A stretch of 64,000 nt of DNA, from the NCBI GenBank assembly GCA_025800365.1, contig JAOXRT010000188.1, positions 62,001-126,000 on the forward strand, read 5' to 3'. The stretch comes from Cellvibrionaceae bacterium (GTDB lineage: Bacteria > Pseudomonadota > Gammaproteobacteria > Pseudomonadales > Cellvibrionaceae). This document shows, piece by piece, positions 53,106-61,224 of this stretch (position 1 is the stretch's first letter; each line of letters begins with the position of its first letter). A program made the position numbers and the translations under genes. Below the pieces are notes generated by a model. The model was given only the letters and a program-made list of their open reading frames with translations, had not been told where the DNA came from and searched no databases.

Positions 53106-53151
53106 ACGAGCAATAAAAACCCAGCGTAATCGCTGGGTTTTTATTGCTCGT
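53106..53151. terminator. Bidirectional terminator between the glycan operon and the TonB receptor
   Basis: A perfect 21-pair stem (53106-53126 with 53131-53151) around a TAAT loop. It holds A-runs on the left and T-runs on the right, so it can end both the polysaccharide operon and the TonB receptor transcripts. Confidence 0.88.
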
Positions 53152-53183
53152 AGATTAGCTCAAAGCTAACAGCTTACATCTGC

Positions 53184-55577
53184 TTAGAAATGATACTGCG
53201 CCGTCAAACTGAACTCACGCCCACGATTGTAAATACCTTCATAGGTTTGAAAAGCATCACCAATAATACCGGTCATTAGGTATTTCTCATCACTTAGGTT
53301 TTTCAGTGCGAGTAATACTTCCCATTGTTCATCAGCGCTGGTCCAGTTTAAGTTGGCATTAAGGAGATCATAGCTGGGTTGTGCAATCAGCTCCGTATTA
53401 AAGGAATCCATATATTCCTTCGAACGGTAAGACCAATCTAATCTACCCGTTAAAGTACCTGCTTCTCCCAAATCCCAGTCATGGTTGATAGCGATACTGG
53501 CGGTTCTTTCTGGCACACGTTCAAATTCATTGTCCGCGCGAATAAATGTTTCTTCGAATGAAATGTCATCATAGCGAGCATTTAGCCAGCCGTAGCTAGC
53601 TTCAATTAGCCAGTTTTCAGCGGGCAGCCATTGGGTTTCCAGCTCCCAGCCGGTAATTTTTGCCGAAGCGGCGTTTTTGGTTACCGGTGCTACGCTGGTA
53701 AATACTTGTACTTGCAAGTCATCGTAAACGGTATGGAAAACGGCACCGTTGATTCGAAGGCGACCATCTAAGCCGGTGTACTTGGCGCCCAGTTCATAGA
53801 CTTCTACGAATTCTGGAGCGAAGTCTGGAATCAATTCCTGATCTGTTGCGCCAGCCGGCGCAGTAAATCCAGCAACCTGTGGTGGGAATACACGTTGGGT
53901 AAAACCACCTGACTTAAAGCCTTCTGAATAGCTGCTATAGACCATCAACTCATCACTGACGTGAAAGCTGGCATTGATCATTGGGGTCAGCTCAGAGATA
54001 GATTGGCTATCGGTAGCGAATGGCAATACTCGGGTGCCAACCTGCATAAACGGCGCATCTAATAGTGGGTGACCGGAGCCCGCAAAGTAGTTGTTTAAAA
54101 TTACTTGGTCAGGTGAGAAAGACTTGTCTTCTTCTGTGTAACGAAGCCCCATGGTTAGGCTAAACCAATCATTGACATTCCATGTGGCCTGGCCGAATGC
54201 CGCTTTAGAAGTATTTTCAAAGCGACCGCCACTGGTAAAGTTGGACATGACAAAGTCTAGGGTGTTTACATTATTGCCGTCTTCTTTGAAGTAGTACAAA
54301 CCAAAAATCCAGTTTAAGGAGTCATCAAAGTGATTGCCCAAAAGCTGAAACTCTTGAGTAAATTGCTTCTGCTCTAAGGTGTCATGGAACTGAGAAACGC
54401 GGTGGGGCGAGTGATCGCCATCGCGGGCAAATTCAGCGTCCAAATCACGCCAAGCGGTGATGGATTTAAAACTGATATTATCGTTTAGATCTAAGCTAAC
54501 GTTTAAGTTGCTAGCCATAAAATCGCTATTGGAAAATGCCGGTGCTGTACCAAGGTTCTGATCATCACCCACTTTATAACGTAGATCGTAACAACCAGGT
54601 ACAGCTAAATTGATCGGCATACCAGGGTTAGCACAAGGTGCCCCATTGGTCGCGCCCGCAGCTGCATTAGCACCGACGTTATGAATTACCGCCATTGGTG
54701 GGGTTTCTGGGTCGATAGGGTTTCCAAGGTTGATGCCCAGCAGGCTCATAGCAGGGCCGTTTTCACGATCTTTTGAAAATTCTAAAGAGAAATTCACTTC
54801 GCTGCTATCGCTTGGTGTCCATAATAGATTTAAGCGGCCGGTTTGAGTGTTGTCATCACCTAGGTCGATGCCGTCTGTGCGATGAACATAGCCATCTTGC
54901 TGCATGTCCGCGAAGGAAATTCGGCTTAGTAAATTTTCAGATAGCGGGATATCTACACTGCCCTTGATAACGCGTTTGCTATCAGTGCCGACTGTAGCGC
55001 TAATTTTCCCGGAGAACTCTTCGCTGGGTTTTTGACTAGTGATGCTGATGGCACCACCGATGGTGTTGCGGCCAAACAGCGTGCCTTGTGGACCACGCAG
55101 TACTTCTACTTGGGCGATATCTACAAGATCTAAGATAGCGCCTACGCTGCGGGCGATATACACGCCGTCAACATAAAGACCCACTCCTGGCTCTGTGGTC
55201 GGTAAGAACTCTTTTTGACCAACACCACGGATATAAATCGACGCAGCATTAGAGGCACCGCCAAAGCTTGGGTTGCTCTGAAAGCTCATATTGGGACTAT
55301 AAGCCGCTATGCCGTTGAGCTTGGTCATGCCACGCTTTTCCATGCCTTCACCGCTGAAGGCTGTTACGGCAATAGGCGTATCCTGCAGGCTTTCTTCACG
55401 TTTTCGAGCAGTAACGGTAACTTCTTCGATTTGCCAGCCAGAGCCTTCTTGGGCACTAGCGGGCAGGGTAGTGGCGAGTAAAGCACTGCCGCACACTAGG
55501 CTTAAAGGTAGTGCGGCTCTTTTATTTTTACAGGCTTGTTGAATGGAGTAGGCAAGCTTTTGTGGCCGTGGGCTCAT
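53184..55577 (-). CDS. TonB-dependent outer-membrane receptor
   Basis: A 797-residue TonB-dependent transporter. A signal peptide ends near ASAQEGSG, then come the TonB box region (IEEVTVTARKREESLQ), a plug domain (about 55-165) and a 22-strand barrel ending in the C-terminal Phe of AQYHF. The plug (PNMSFQSNPS, GVGQKEFLPTTEPGVGLYVDGVYIARS) is typical of receptors that go with aromatic, steroid or other catabolic genes rather than siderophores. The open frame reaches 55601, but the ATG at 55577 has GAGG eight bases upstream. The TTACATGTAA palindrome lies 59 bases before it. Confidence 0.92.
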   Translation of the reverse strand: MSPRPQKLAYSIQQACKNKRAALPLSLVCGSALLATTLPASAQEGSGWQIEEVTVTARKREESLQDTPIAVTAFSGEGMEKRGMTKLNGIAAYSPNMSFQSNPSFGGASNAASIYIRGVGQKEFLPTTEPGVGLYVDGVYIARSVGAILDLVDIAQVEVLRGPQGTLFGRNTIGGAISITSQKPSEEFSGKISATVGTDSKRVIKGSVDIPLSENLLSRISFADMQQDGYVHRTDGIDLGDDNTQTGRLNLLWTPSDSSEVNFSLEFSKDRENGPAMSLLGINLGNPIDPETPPMAVIHNVGANAAAGATNGAPCANPGMPINLAVPGCYDLRYKVGDDQNLGTAPAFSNSDFMASNLNVSLDLNDNISFKSITAWRDLDAEFARDGDHSPHRVSQFHDTLEQKQFTQEFQLLGNHFDDSLNWIFGLYYFKEDGNNVNTLDFVMSNFTSGGRFENTSKAAFGQATWNVNDWFSLTMGLRYTEEDKSFSPDQVILNNYFAGSGHPLLDAPFMQVGTRVLPFATDSQSISELTPMINASFHVSDELMVYSSYSEGFKSGGFTQRVFPPQVAGFTAPAGATDQELIPDFAPEFVEVYELGAKYTGLDGRLRINGAVFHTVYDDLQVQVFTSVAPVTKNAASAKITGWELETQWLPAENWLIEASYGWLNARYDDISFEETFIRADNEFERVPERTASIAINHDWDLGEAGTLTGRLDWSYRSKEYMDSFNTELIAQPSYDLLNANLNWTSADEQWEVLLALKNLSDEKYLMTGIIGDAFQTYEGIYNRGREFSLTAQYHF

Positions 55578-55601
55578 ATTCATATCCTCGGGCAATATCA
55601 T

Positions 55602-55989
55602 TATTGTTTATTTTCTTGAGCTTGAGTTTGAATAGGTTACATGTAATTAACTATTCGCTTTTTGCAGTCTGTATGCAAAAAGTGCTAGGCGATGGGGAAA
55701 GATTTGAATAAGGGGAGGTATTTACAAAAGCAGAAACGAGTGGATAGTCATGGAGAAGCTTTGATTAGCGTAGCATCTTCTTTCATAAAAGTGATCTAGG
55801 CGAACTATCTGCCCTCCCTGCATAACGATGTCTTTTTCCGCATATCTAAGCAGTGCCTGCTCAAAATAGCATTGTTCCATCGACGTAAAGAACGATGTCT
55901 AACCGAGTAGCAGCAAGCAATTAGAAATAAGTCATTACTTATATCGAATTGCAGCTAGCAAAAAAGTGCACATAAAAGAGATAAATATT
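55602..55989. promoter_or_regulatory. Divergent control region of the TonB receptor and the flavin reductase genes
   Basis: No gene. It holds TTACATGTAA (55637-55646) and the inverted repeat ATAAGT-CATT-ACTTAT (55927-55942), which lies 47 bases before the flavin reductase start. Confidence 0.5.
55637..55646. promoter_or_regulatory. Palindrome TTACATGTAA upstream of the TonB receptor gene
   Basis: A perfect 10-base palindrome 36 bases before the receptor frame. The identical word precedes the AraC gene (60306-60315), which suggests one regulator for both. Confidence 0.45.
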
Positions 55990-56958
55990 ATGCCTAATAC
56001 TGCACAAGCCAATCAAGGTATCGATCCAATGGCCTTTCGCCAGGCCTTGGGAAGTTTCGCCACCGGTGTAACCGTGGTTACCGCAAAAGATGATTCAGAT
56101 AGCTCCAAAAGCAGCTATGTGGGCACCACTGCCAGTAGTTTCAATTCTGTATCACTAGATCCGCCATTGATACTTTGGAGCATTGATAAAAAAGCCCGTA
56201 GCTTACCGGTGTACGAAAATGCAGAGTATTTCGCAGTCAATGTATTGGCGGCGGATCAAGTGTCTTTATCAAACCACTTTGCGCGTCAGCAAGAAGATAA
56301 GTTTGCGGGAATTGATTTTGAAAACGGAGTCGGCGGCGCGCCGCTCTTAAAAGGCTGTGCCGCTCGCTTTCAGTGTCGCACCCAGCATATTTATGAAGGT
56401 GGTGATCATCTGATTATTGTAGGAGAAGTTGTTGACTTTGATACTACTGGCCGTAAAGGTTTGATGTTTCACTCGGGGCGCTATGTAGTCTCTAGCTTTC
56501 ACCCCTGCAATCAAGATCCTTCTGCCGAATCTGTGGAAAACAAAGCCTTTGTTGACGATTATCTTCACTACCTGGTAGGTAAAAGCTTTAGCCAAATTAT
56601 GGATAAACTTGAAGTGGTACTGCGTGGCCAAGGATTAGATGAAAATGAATTTCGCGTTTTGGCCTCTCTAGGCGGCTTGTCAGGCTGTACTCTGTCGGAG
56701 CTAGTTCATAACGCGATTTTATCTGAGGATGAGGTGAATGATCGTTTACGCCATTTAGAAACCATGGGCTTGCTTAGCCGGGAGTACAAAGAAGATGAAA
56801 CCTATATTCATCTCACTAAGGCCGGAGAAGAGCGCCTAGAACCCATGTTGAAAGCTGCCAAAACCAATGAGGCGGATGCTCTTGGTGTTTTTACTGCTGA
56901 AGAGGCACGCCAGCTAAAAGCATCGCTACGTAAATTGATCGCCTGGACAGGTGAGTAG
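55990..56958 (+). CDS. Flavin reductase with C-terminal MarR-like domain (HpaC/C1-type)
   Basis: A 322-residue protein. Residues about 8-170 are a flavin reductase domain (FRQALGSFATGVTVVTAKDD, YVGTTASSFNSVSLDPPLILWSI, FAVNVLAADQ) that supplies reduced flavin to a separate monooxygenase. Residues about 190-320 are a MarR-like domain, as in the C1 reductase of 4-hydroxyphenylacetate hydroxylase, where it regulates the reductase by aromatic ligand. The open frame starts at a GTG (55966), but ATG 55990 fits the family N-terminus. No monooxygenase gene is next to it; the styrene-monooxygenase-like gene at 63040 is the nearest candidate. Confidence 0.85.
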   Translation: MPNTAQANQGIDPMAFRQALGSFATGVTVVTAKDDSDSSKSSYVGTTASSFNSVSLDPPLILWSIDKKARSLPVYENAEYFAVNVLAADQVSLSNHFARQQEDKFAGIDFENGVGGAPLLKGCAARFQCRTQHIYEGGDHLIIVGEVVDFDTTGRKGLMFHSGRYVVSSFHPCNQDPSAESVENKAFVDDYLHYLVGKSFSQIMDKLEVVLRGQGLDENEFRVLASLGGLSGCTLSELVHNAILSEDEVNDRLRHLETMGLLSREYKEDETYIHLTKAGEERLEPMLKAAKTNEADALGVFTAEEARQLKASLRKLIAWTGE

Positions 56959-57046
56959 TGTGGTTGGCGAGATCTTAAAAATCTCAGTGGGTAAATCGAT
57001 CTCAAAGACTTTAGAGAAATATATTTAGAATAACGAGGAAAGAACT

Positions 57047-57853
57047 ATGCGTGGACTACAAGGTAAAGTGGCTATTGTTACTGGCGGAGCAGCGAGTATT
57101 GGCGAGGCCGTGAGTCGTGCTTTGGTTAATGCTGGTGTGAAAGTTATGATAGCAGCGCGCAGCGCCGATGTTGGTACAGCTTTGGCAGCAGAGCTGGGTG
57201 AGTTGGCGGCGTTTACCGCAACGGATTTACAGCAAGACAGTGATATTCAGAAACTTGTAAGTGCTACTGTTGAAAGCTTTGGCCAAATTGATTTTGTTAT
57301 CAACGTAGCGGCCTTATATGCTGACGATGGGATGAATTCAACCCGTGAGCAGTGGCGCGATACCTTCGATACCAATATTAATGGTCATGCAATTTTGGTG
57401 CGTGAAGCATACCCGCACTTATGTAAAAGCGAGGGCGCGGCGGTCGTTAACTTTGGTAGCATTTCCTCCAATATCGCTCAGGCAGATCGCTGGACCTATC
57501 CAGTATCTAAGGCTGCTATCCATCAGTTAACTCGCAATATGGCTTTGGATTTAGCAAAGGATAAAATTCGCGCGAATACCATTATGGCCGGCATCACCTG
57601 GAGTGTGCCAGTGGCAGGGCTGACGGAAAACAACCGTGATATCGCCGATGAAGTCTGTGCGAACTATCAGCCTTTAGGGCGCGTTGTTGAAGCTGAAGAA
57701 GTAGCAGACGCGGTATTGTTCCTATGTTCCGATCATGCATCCTTTATTACCGGTGCCGAGTTGCCCGTAGACGGTGGATACTCTGCCCTAGGCCCAGAGG
57801 CAGCTGAATCTTGCATGGTAGCGATGATGCGGGCAGTTGAGGCGGCTAAATAA
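57047..57853 (+). CDS. Short-chain dehydrogenase/reductase
   Basis: A 268-residue SDR with TGGAASIGEAVSRALV at the NAD site, the Asp at the end of the second beta strand replaced by Ala-Arg (NADP-type preference possible), VNVAALY, and the catalytic Ser/Tyr/Lys in GSISSNIAQADRWTYPVSKAA. An unusual C-terminal extension (SCMVAMMRAVEAAK) follows the standard fold. A GAGG site precedes the ATG. It is downstream of the flavin reductase (88-base gap) and may share its transcript; a terminator follows. Confidence 0.9.
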   Translation: MRGLQGKVAIVTGGAASIGEAVSRALVNAGVKVMIAARSADVGTALAAELGELAAFTATDLQQDSDIQKLVSATVESFGQIDFVINVAALYADDGMNSTREQWRDTFDTNINGHAILVREAYPHLCKSEGAAVVNFGSISSNIAQADRWTYPVSKAAIHQLTRNMALDLAKDKIRANTIMAGITWSVPVAGLTENNRDIADEVCANYQPLGRVVEAEEVADAVLFLCSDHASFITGAELPVDGGYSALGPEAAESCMVAMMRAVEAAK

Positions 57854-57928
57854 CGGCTGCTAGCTAGACTCCTTTAAGAGTTTGTTACAGTGAATTGAAA
57901 GTCAATGTGCTTATTGTGACAGTTTGTC

Positions 57929-57954
57929 AAACCCGCTTTTAAGCGGGTTTTTTT
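57929..57954 (+). terminator. Rho-independent terminator after the SDR gene
   Basis: AAACCCGCTT pairs perfectly with AAGCGGGTTT around TT, and is followed by four more T. Confidence 0.88.
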
Positions 57955-58181
57955 ATGCTCATAGAAAAGTACTTGAGGGATAGTGCGGGCTTAACTGATG
58001 TAGAGTGATAAAAAAGAGTCTGGCGTAAGATCAGCTAAGCAGAGTTTATATTTCGATAAGTCGTGTAGCGATAATAACTCGCATTCGATTTAATGACTTC
58101 GTCTTGTTAACTAGTGAAAACCTTACTGGGCCAGCGAACGGTTTTCTAAGGTGATTGCTTTTGATTATCTCGGAGTTTTCT

Positions 58182-59036
58182 GTGAAATTTGTGTTGTCGT
58201 TTATGATGTCGGTATTTTCTTTCGCTACTCTTGCGAATGCGGAGCAATGTAGCGAGCCTTCAGCGGGCTTGGAAGGGCCATACCTTGGTCAGTCGCCTCC
58301 TGGATCAATAGCTAAAATATTCGCCCCGGGTATTGTTTCTGCCAAGCAGCGTGATCTAAGCGGTTTCTTTACGCCTGATATGAAAGAGTTTTATTTCACT
58401 CGGATGGATAAGCAATCAGAAAAATGGACATTGGAGGCCTTCATACAAAATGAAAGCAATAGTTGGTGTGGAATTACGGTTGGCCCTAGGATAGGGCGAC
58501 CAACTATATCGCCTGATGGAAAAATAATGCATCTGGGCAAGTCCTACATGGAAAGAACTTCTGCAGCTTGGTCTGAAGTTAAAAGTCTAGGCCCTATGTT
58601 TGATCGAAGGGACTGGGGGATCATGCGTTTATCATCATCTAAGGACGGTACTTACGTCTTGGATGACTACAAAAATGGCGATGTGATTCGTATCTCTACC
58701 CTTAAAAATGGTCAGCGCCAAAGCCCAATTTTGATGAGCCCTAAAATTAATTCTGGTAAGTACACGGCCCACCCATTTATTTCACCTGATGGTTCATGGT
58801 TGATTTGGGATAGCGAAAGAGAAGGTGGTTACGGCGACTCTGATTTGTACATCAGTTTCAAGCAGCAGGACGGCACTTGGGGAGACGCTATAAACTTGGG
58901 AGATCAAGTTAACACCAGCACTTGGGAGGCGGGCGCTTACGTGACCCCTGACGGTAAGTATTTATTCTTCAATAGGCATGAAGATATATATTGGGTAGAC
59001 GCCTCATTTATTGAAGAGTTGAGGCCTCGTAAATAG
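58182..59036 (+). CDS. Secreted WD40/TolB-like beta-propeller protein
   Basis: A 284-residue exported protein. The GTG at 58182 has GGAG seven bases upstream and gives a clean signal peptide (KFVLSFMMSVFSFATLANA), so I prefer it to the earlier TTG. The mature part has blades of the TolB-like type (SGFFTPDMKEFYFTRMD, HPFISPDGSWLIWDSER, AYVTPDGKYLFFNRHED). Such proteins bind other envelope or extracellular components; no enzyme motif is seen. It is alone. Confidence 0.78.
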   Translation: MKFVLSFMMSVFSFATLANAEQCSEPSAGLEGPYLGQSPPGSIAKIFAPGIVSAKQRDLSGFFTPDMKEFYFTRMDKQSEKWTLEAFIQNESNSWCGITVGPRIGRPTISPDGKIMHLGKSYMERTSAAWSEVKSLGPMFDRRDWGIMRLSSSKDGTYVLDDYKNGDVIRISTLKNGQRQSPILMSPKINSGKYTAHPFISPDGSWLIWDSEREGGYGDSDLYISFKQQDGTWGDAINLGDQVNTSTWEAGAYVTPDGKYLFFNRHEDIYWVDASFIEELRPRK

Positions 59037-59053
59037 CGTTAATTTGATGCGAT

Positions 59054-59073
59054 CAAGGCCGCTCGTGGCCTTG
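59054..59073. terminator. Hairpin between the propeller gene and the AraC gene
   Basis: CAAGGCC pairs with GGCCTTG across GCTCGT, with a T-run 14 bases further on. A weak terminator for the plus-strand gene is likely. Confidence 0.5.
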
Positions 59074-59118
59074 CTTGCCAATTTTTTTATTCCCCTACTA
59101 TTTTCTTTAACGGGGCTT

Positions 59119-60252
59119 TTAATACAGGGCTTTCTTAAAGGTTTCAGAAGGTGATTCGCCGTACACTTCTTTGTAGGTAACTGAGAAGCGGCCCAGCTGG
59201 GTAAAGCCCCAGCGAGTGGCGATATTGGTTACGCTATCGCCGTTTGCCGCTAATAGATCGTTGCGGGCGTGCTCTAAGCGTAGCGCACGTAGATAGCTGA
59301 GTGGGCTTTGGCCGCGAAACTTACGAAAGCCTTCGTGTAAAGAGCGTGGGCTGACGCCCGTTTCTTGCACCAGATCATCAATAGTGATCGCCTGGGTAAT
59401 GTGGTTGCGAATGTACTCTTCAGCTTTTTTAACATGGGCCGGGGCAATGGACTGGCCTTTGGCCTGGAGTGCATCACTGTAGTTGTGGCGCTGGGCGTGC
59501 AGCAGCTGAGTAATAATCAATTGCTCCATATGCTCTGCACCCGGGCTATTGGTGATTGGGCATATGGATTCAAATTCGGTCAGCATATAGTCGATCAGGC
59601 GCCACCAGGCCCTAACCTTAGGTTGGTCGCCTTGCATGAGTAAATCGAACTCTAGAGGCTGATTCAACGGCCGTGAGATCATTGCTGATAGCTTTTGTTC
59701 GATAGCTTGTCTGGGTATCTGCACCATTAACTGCTCGCAGTCTTCGCTCCAGCGCATAGACAGGTGTTTATTGGGCGAGGGAATAGACGCACAATGCTCC
59801 GTAGAGATGGCGCTTTCTTTACCTGAATTAATCTCGGCCCAGCCGCTTAGGGGTAACTGAATGAGAAAGAAGCGATCGAGCTCGCCGGGCTCTATCTCAA
59901 CCTCATTACCGTAACGCATGTAATTGAGGGAGATGTTGCTCATTTTGGCATGGTGATGCTGAGCGTTTAAGCGGCTACCTCGAGCCATGCCCAGCTTATG
60001 GTCACAGTAGACCTTAGCCACTTCGGCTCGCACAAAGTCGAGGTTATCGGAGTGAAATAACTGGTGTTTGGGCAGAATCATCATCTCGGCAGCCGTCTTA
60101 TTATTGTCTAAGGCACTCTTTACAACACTGCTTTTAGCAGGGTGCTTTTTCTTGAATATACCCATCCAAACTGGCCCTGACCAGATGCTAGCGCATAGAA
60201 ATCGTGGTTTTTGGGAGGTTTTGAATAATGTCTGCGTTTTTTGAATAGCCAA
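59119..60252 (-). CDS. AraC-family transcriptional regulator
   Basis: A 377-residue regulator with a C-terminal AraC HTH (about 275-372, TIDDLVQETGVSPRSLHEGFRKFRG and NIATRWGFTQLGRFSVTYKEVYGESP) and an AraC_binding_2-type N-terminal sensor (about 60-250, with ARGSRLNAQHHH and RFFLIQLPLSGWAEI). The first 45 residues lack family similarity and an internal ATG (for example 60165) could be the true start. It is likely to control neighbouring catabolic genes; the TTACATGTAA box at 60306-60315 lies 54 bases upstream. Confidence 0.88.
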   Translation of the reverse strand: MAIQKTQTLFKTSQKPRFLCASIWSGPVWMGIFKKKHPAKSSVVKSALDNNKTAAEMMILPKHQLFHSDNLDFVRAEVAKVYCDHKLGMARGSRLNAQHHHAKMSNISLNYMRYGNEVEIEPGELDRFFLIQLPLSGWAEINSGKESAISTEHCASIPSPNKHLSMRWSEDCEQLMVQIPRQAIEQKLSAMISRPLNQPLEFDLLMQGDQPKVRAWWRLIDYMLTEFESICPITNSPGAEHMEQLIITQLLHAQRHNYSDALQAKGQSIAPAHVKKAEEYIRNHITQAITIDDLVQETGVSPRSLHEGFRKFRGQSPLSYLRALRLEHARNDLLAANGDSVTNIATRWGFTQLGRFSVTYKEVYGESPSETFKKALY

Positions 60253-60305
60253 GATTTCCTTTAGTTACTAAAGGTTATTAGCTGTTGCCTGCTTATATCT
60301 TAGTG

Positions 60306-60315
60306 TTACATGTAA
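60306..60315. promoter_or_regulatory. Palindrome TTACATGTAA upstream of the AraC gene
   Basis: The same perfect palindrome as at 55637-55646; on the coding strand both copies read TTACATGTAAC. Shared regulation is inferred. Confidence 0.45.
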
Positions 60316-60405
60316 AGTAAATAATTTTTAGCGTGATGTAACCCTTTTCAGAAAAGTGCTCGTCTAAGTTTGTAACCAACACAATAAGAGATCGAGACAC
60401 ACATT

Positions 60406-61167
60406 ATGAACCTACGTTCTTACACTAAGCTTGCCGCCATTGCTCTAGCCACCGCTTCTTTATCGGCCTGTCATATTCATTTGGACCTGGAAGATGGTGA
60501 CGGTGATTGGTCGTACAGCTCGGGTCGTATTAAGGGTTCTGGTGTGAAATCTACCCAGAGTATTGATATCGGCAGTTTCGAAAATCTGCGCTTAAACTCC
60601 TCCGCTGATGTTCAGATCAGCCTTGGCAAGTCCCAGCAGATTACCCTAACTACGGACGATAACCTGCTCAGCAACGTTAGCTTCACTATCAAGGGCGATA
60701 CCTTGGTAATCTCTAACGATAAAAGCTACAGCACTAAACTGGGCACCAAGATCGATATCGAAGTACCTGAGTTGGATGCGGTGAAAGTATACGGCTCTGG
60801 CGATATCGACTTAGAAGGTGCTGAGCATATGCGTGACTTTGCTGCTCGGGTATATGGCTCTGGTGATATTTCACTTGATGATATTGAAGTGAGTAATCTT
60901 GAGCTTGAGGTTAATGGGAGTGGCGATATCGTAGTCGATGGTCGAACCAAAGATTTGCGTATTAAAGTTAATGGCAGCGGCGATATCGATGCACGCTCAC
61001 TGGAAGCGCGCAATGCTCAAGCTAGAGTAAATGGTTCGGGCGATATTGTGTTGCATGCGACTGAAGAACTTAGTGCAGCCGTTTCTGGAAGTGGTGATAT
61101 ACGTTACAAAGGATCGCCTAAGGTTTCTGTTAAAGATAATGGTAGCGGTGACGTTCGTTCCCTGTAA
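60406..61167 (+). CDS. GIN-domain (DUF2807) lipoprotein with GSGD repeats
   Basis: A 253-residue protein with a lipoprotein signal ending in the lipobox LSAC (Cys 22) and an acidic stretch, then the head-GIN domain. The C-terminal half has seven copies of a GSGDI/GSGDV motif at about 20-residue spacing, forming a right-handed beta-helix of the DUF2807 type. Function is unknown; the acidic N-terminus suggests an envelope anchored in the outer membrane. It stands alone between the AraC gene and the oxidoreductase gene. Confidence 0.82.
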   Translation: MNLRSYTKLAAIALATASLSACHIHLDLEDGDGDWSYSSGRIKGSGVKSTQSIDIGSFENLRLNSSADVQISLGKSQQITLTTDDNLLSNVSFTIKGDTLVISNDKSYSTKLGTKIDIEVPELDAVKVYGSGDIDLEGAEHMRDFAARVYGSGDISLDDIEVSNLELEVNGSGDIVVDGRTKDLRIKVNGSGDIDARSLEARNAQARVNGSGDIVLHATEELSAAVSGSGDIRYKGSPKVSVKDNGSGDVRSL

Positions 61168-61184
61168 GATCTAGTTTACGAGCT

Positions 61185-61222
61185 AAAAGCCCTGCTTAGG
61201 TTTTCCTAGCAGGGCTTTTTTT
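61185..61222. terminator. Rho-independent terminator after the GIN lipoprotein
   Basis: AAAAGCCCTGCTTAGG pairs (one bulged T) with CCTAGCAGGGCTTTTT around TTTT, followed by more T. The minus-strand side also begins with T after the oxidoreductase stop, so it is probably shared. Confidence 0.85.
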
Positions 61223-61224
61223 GT

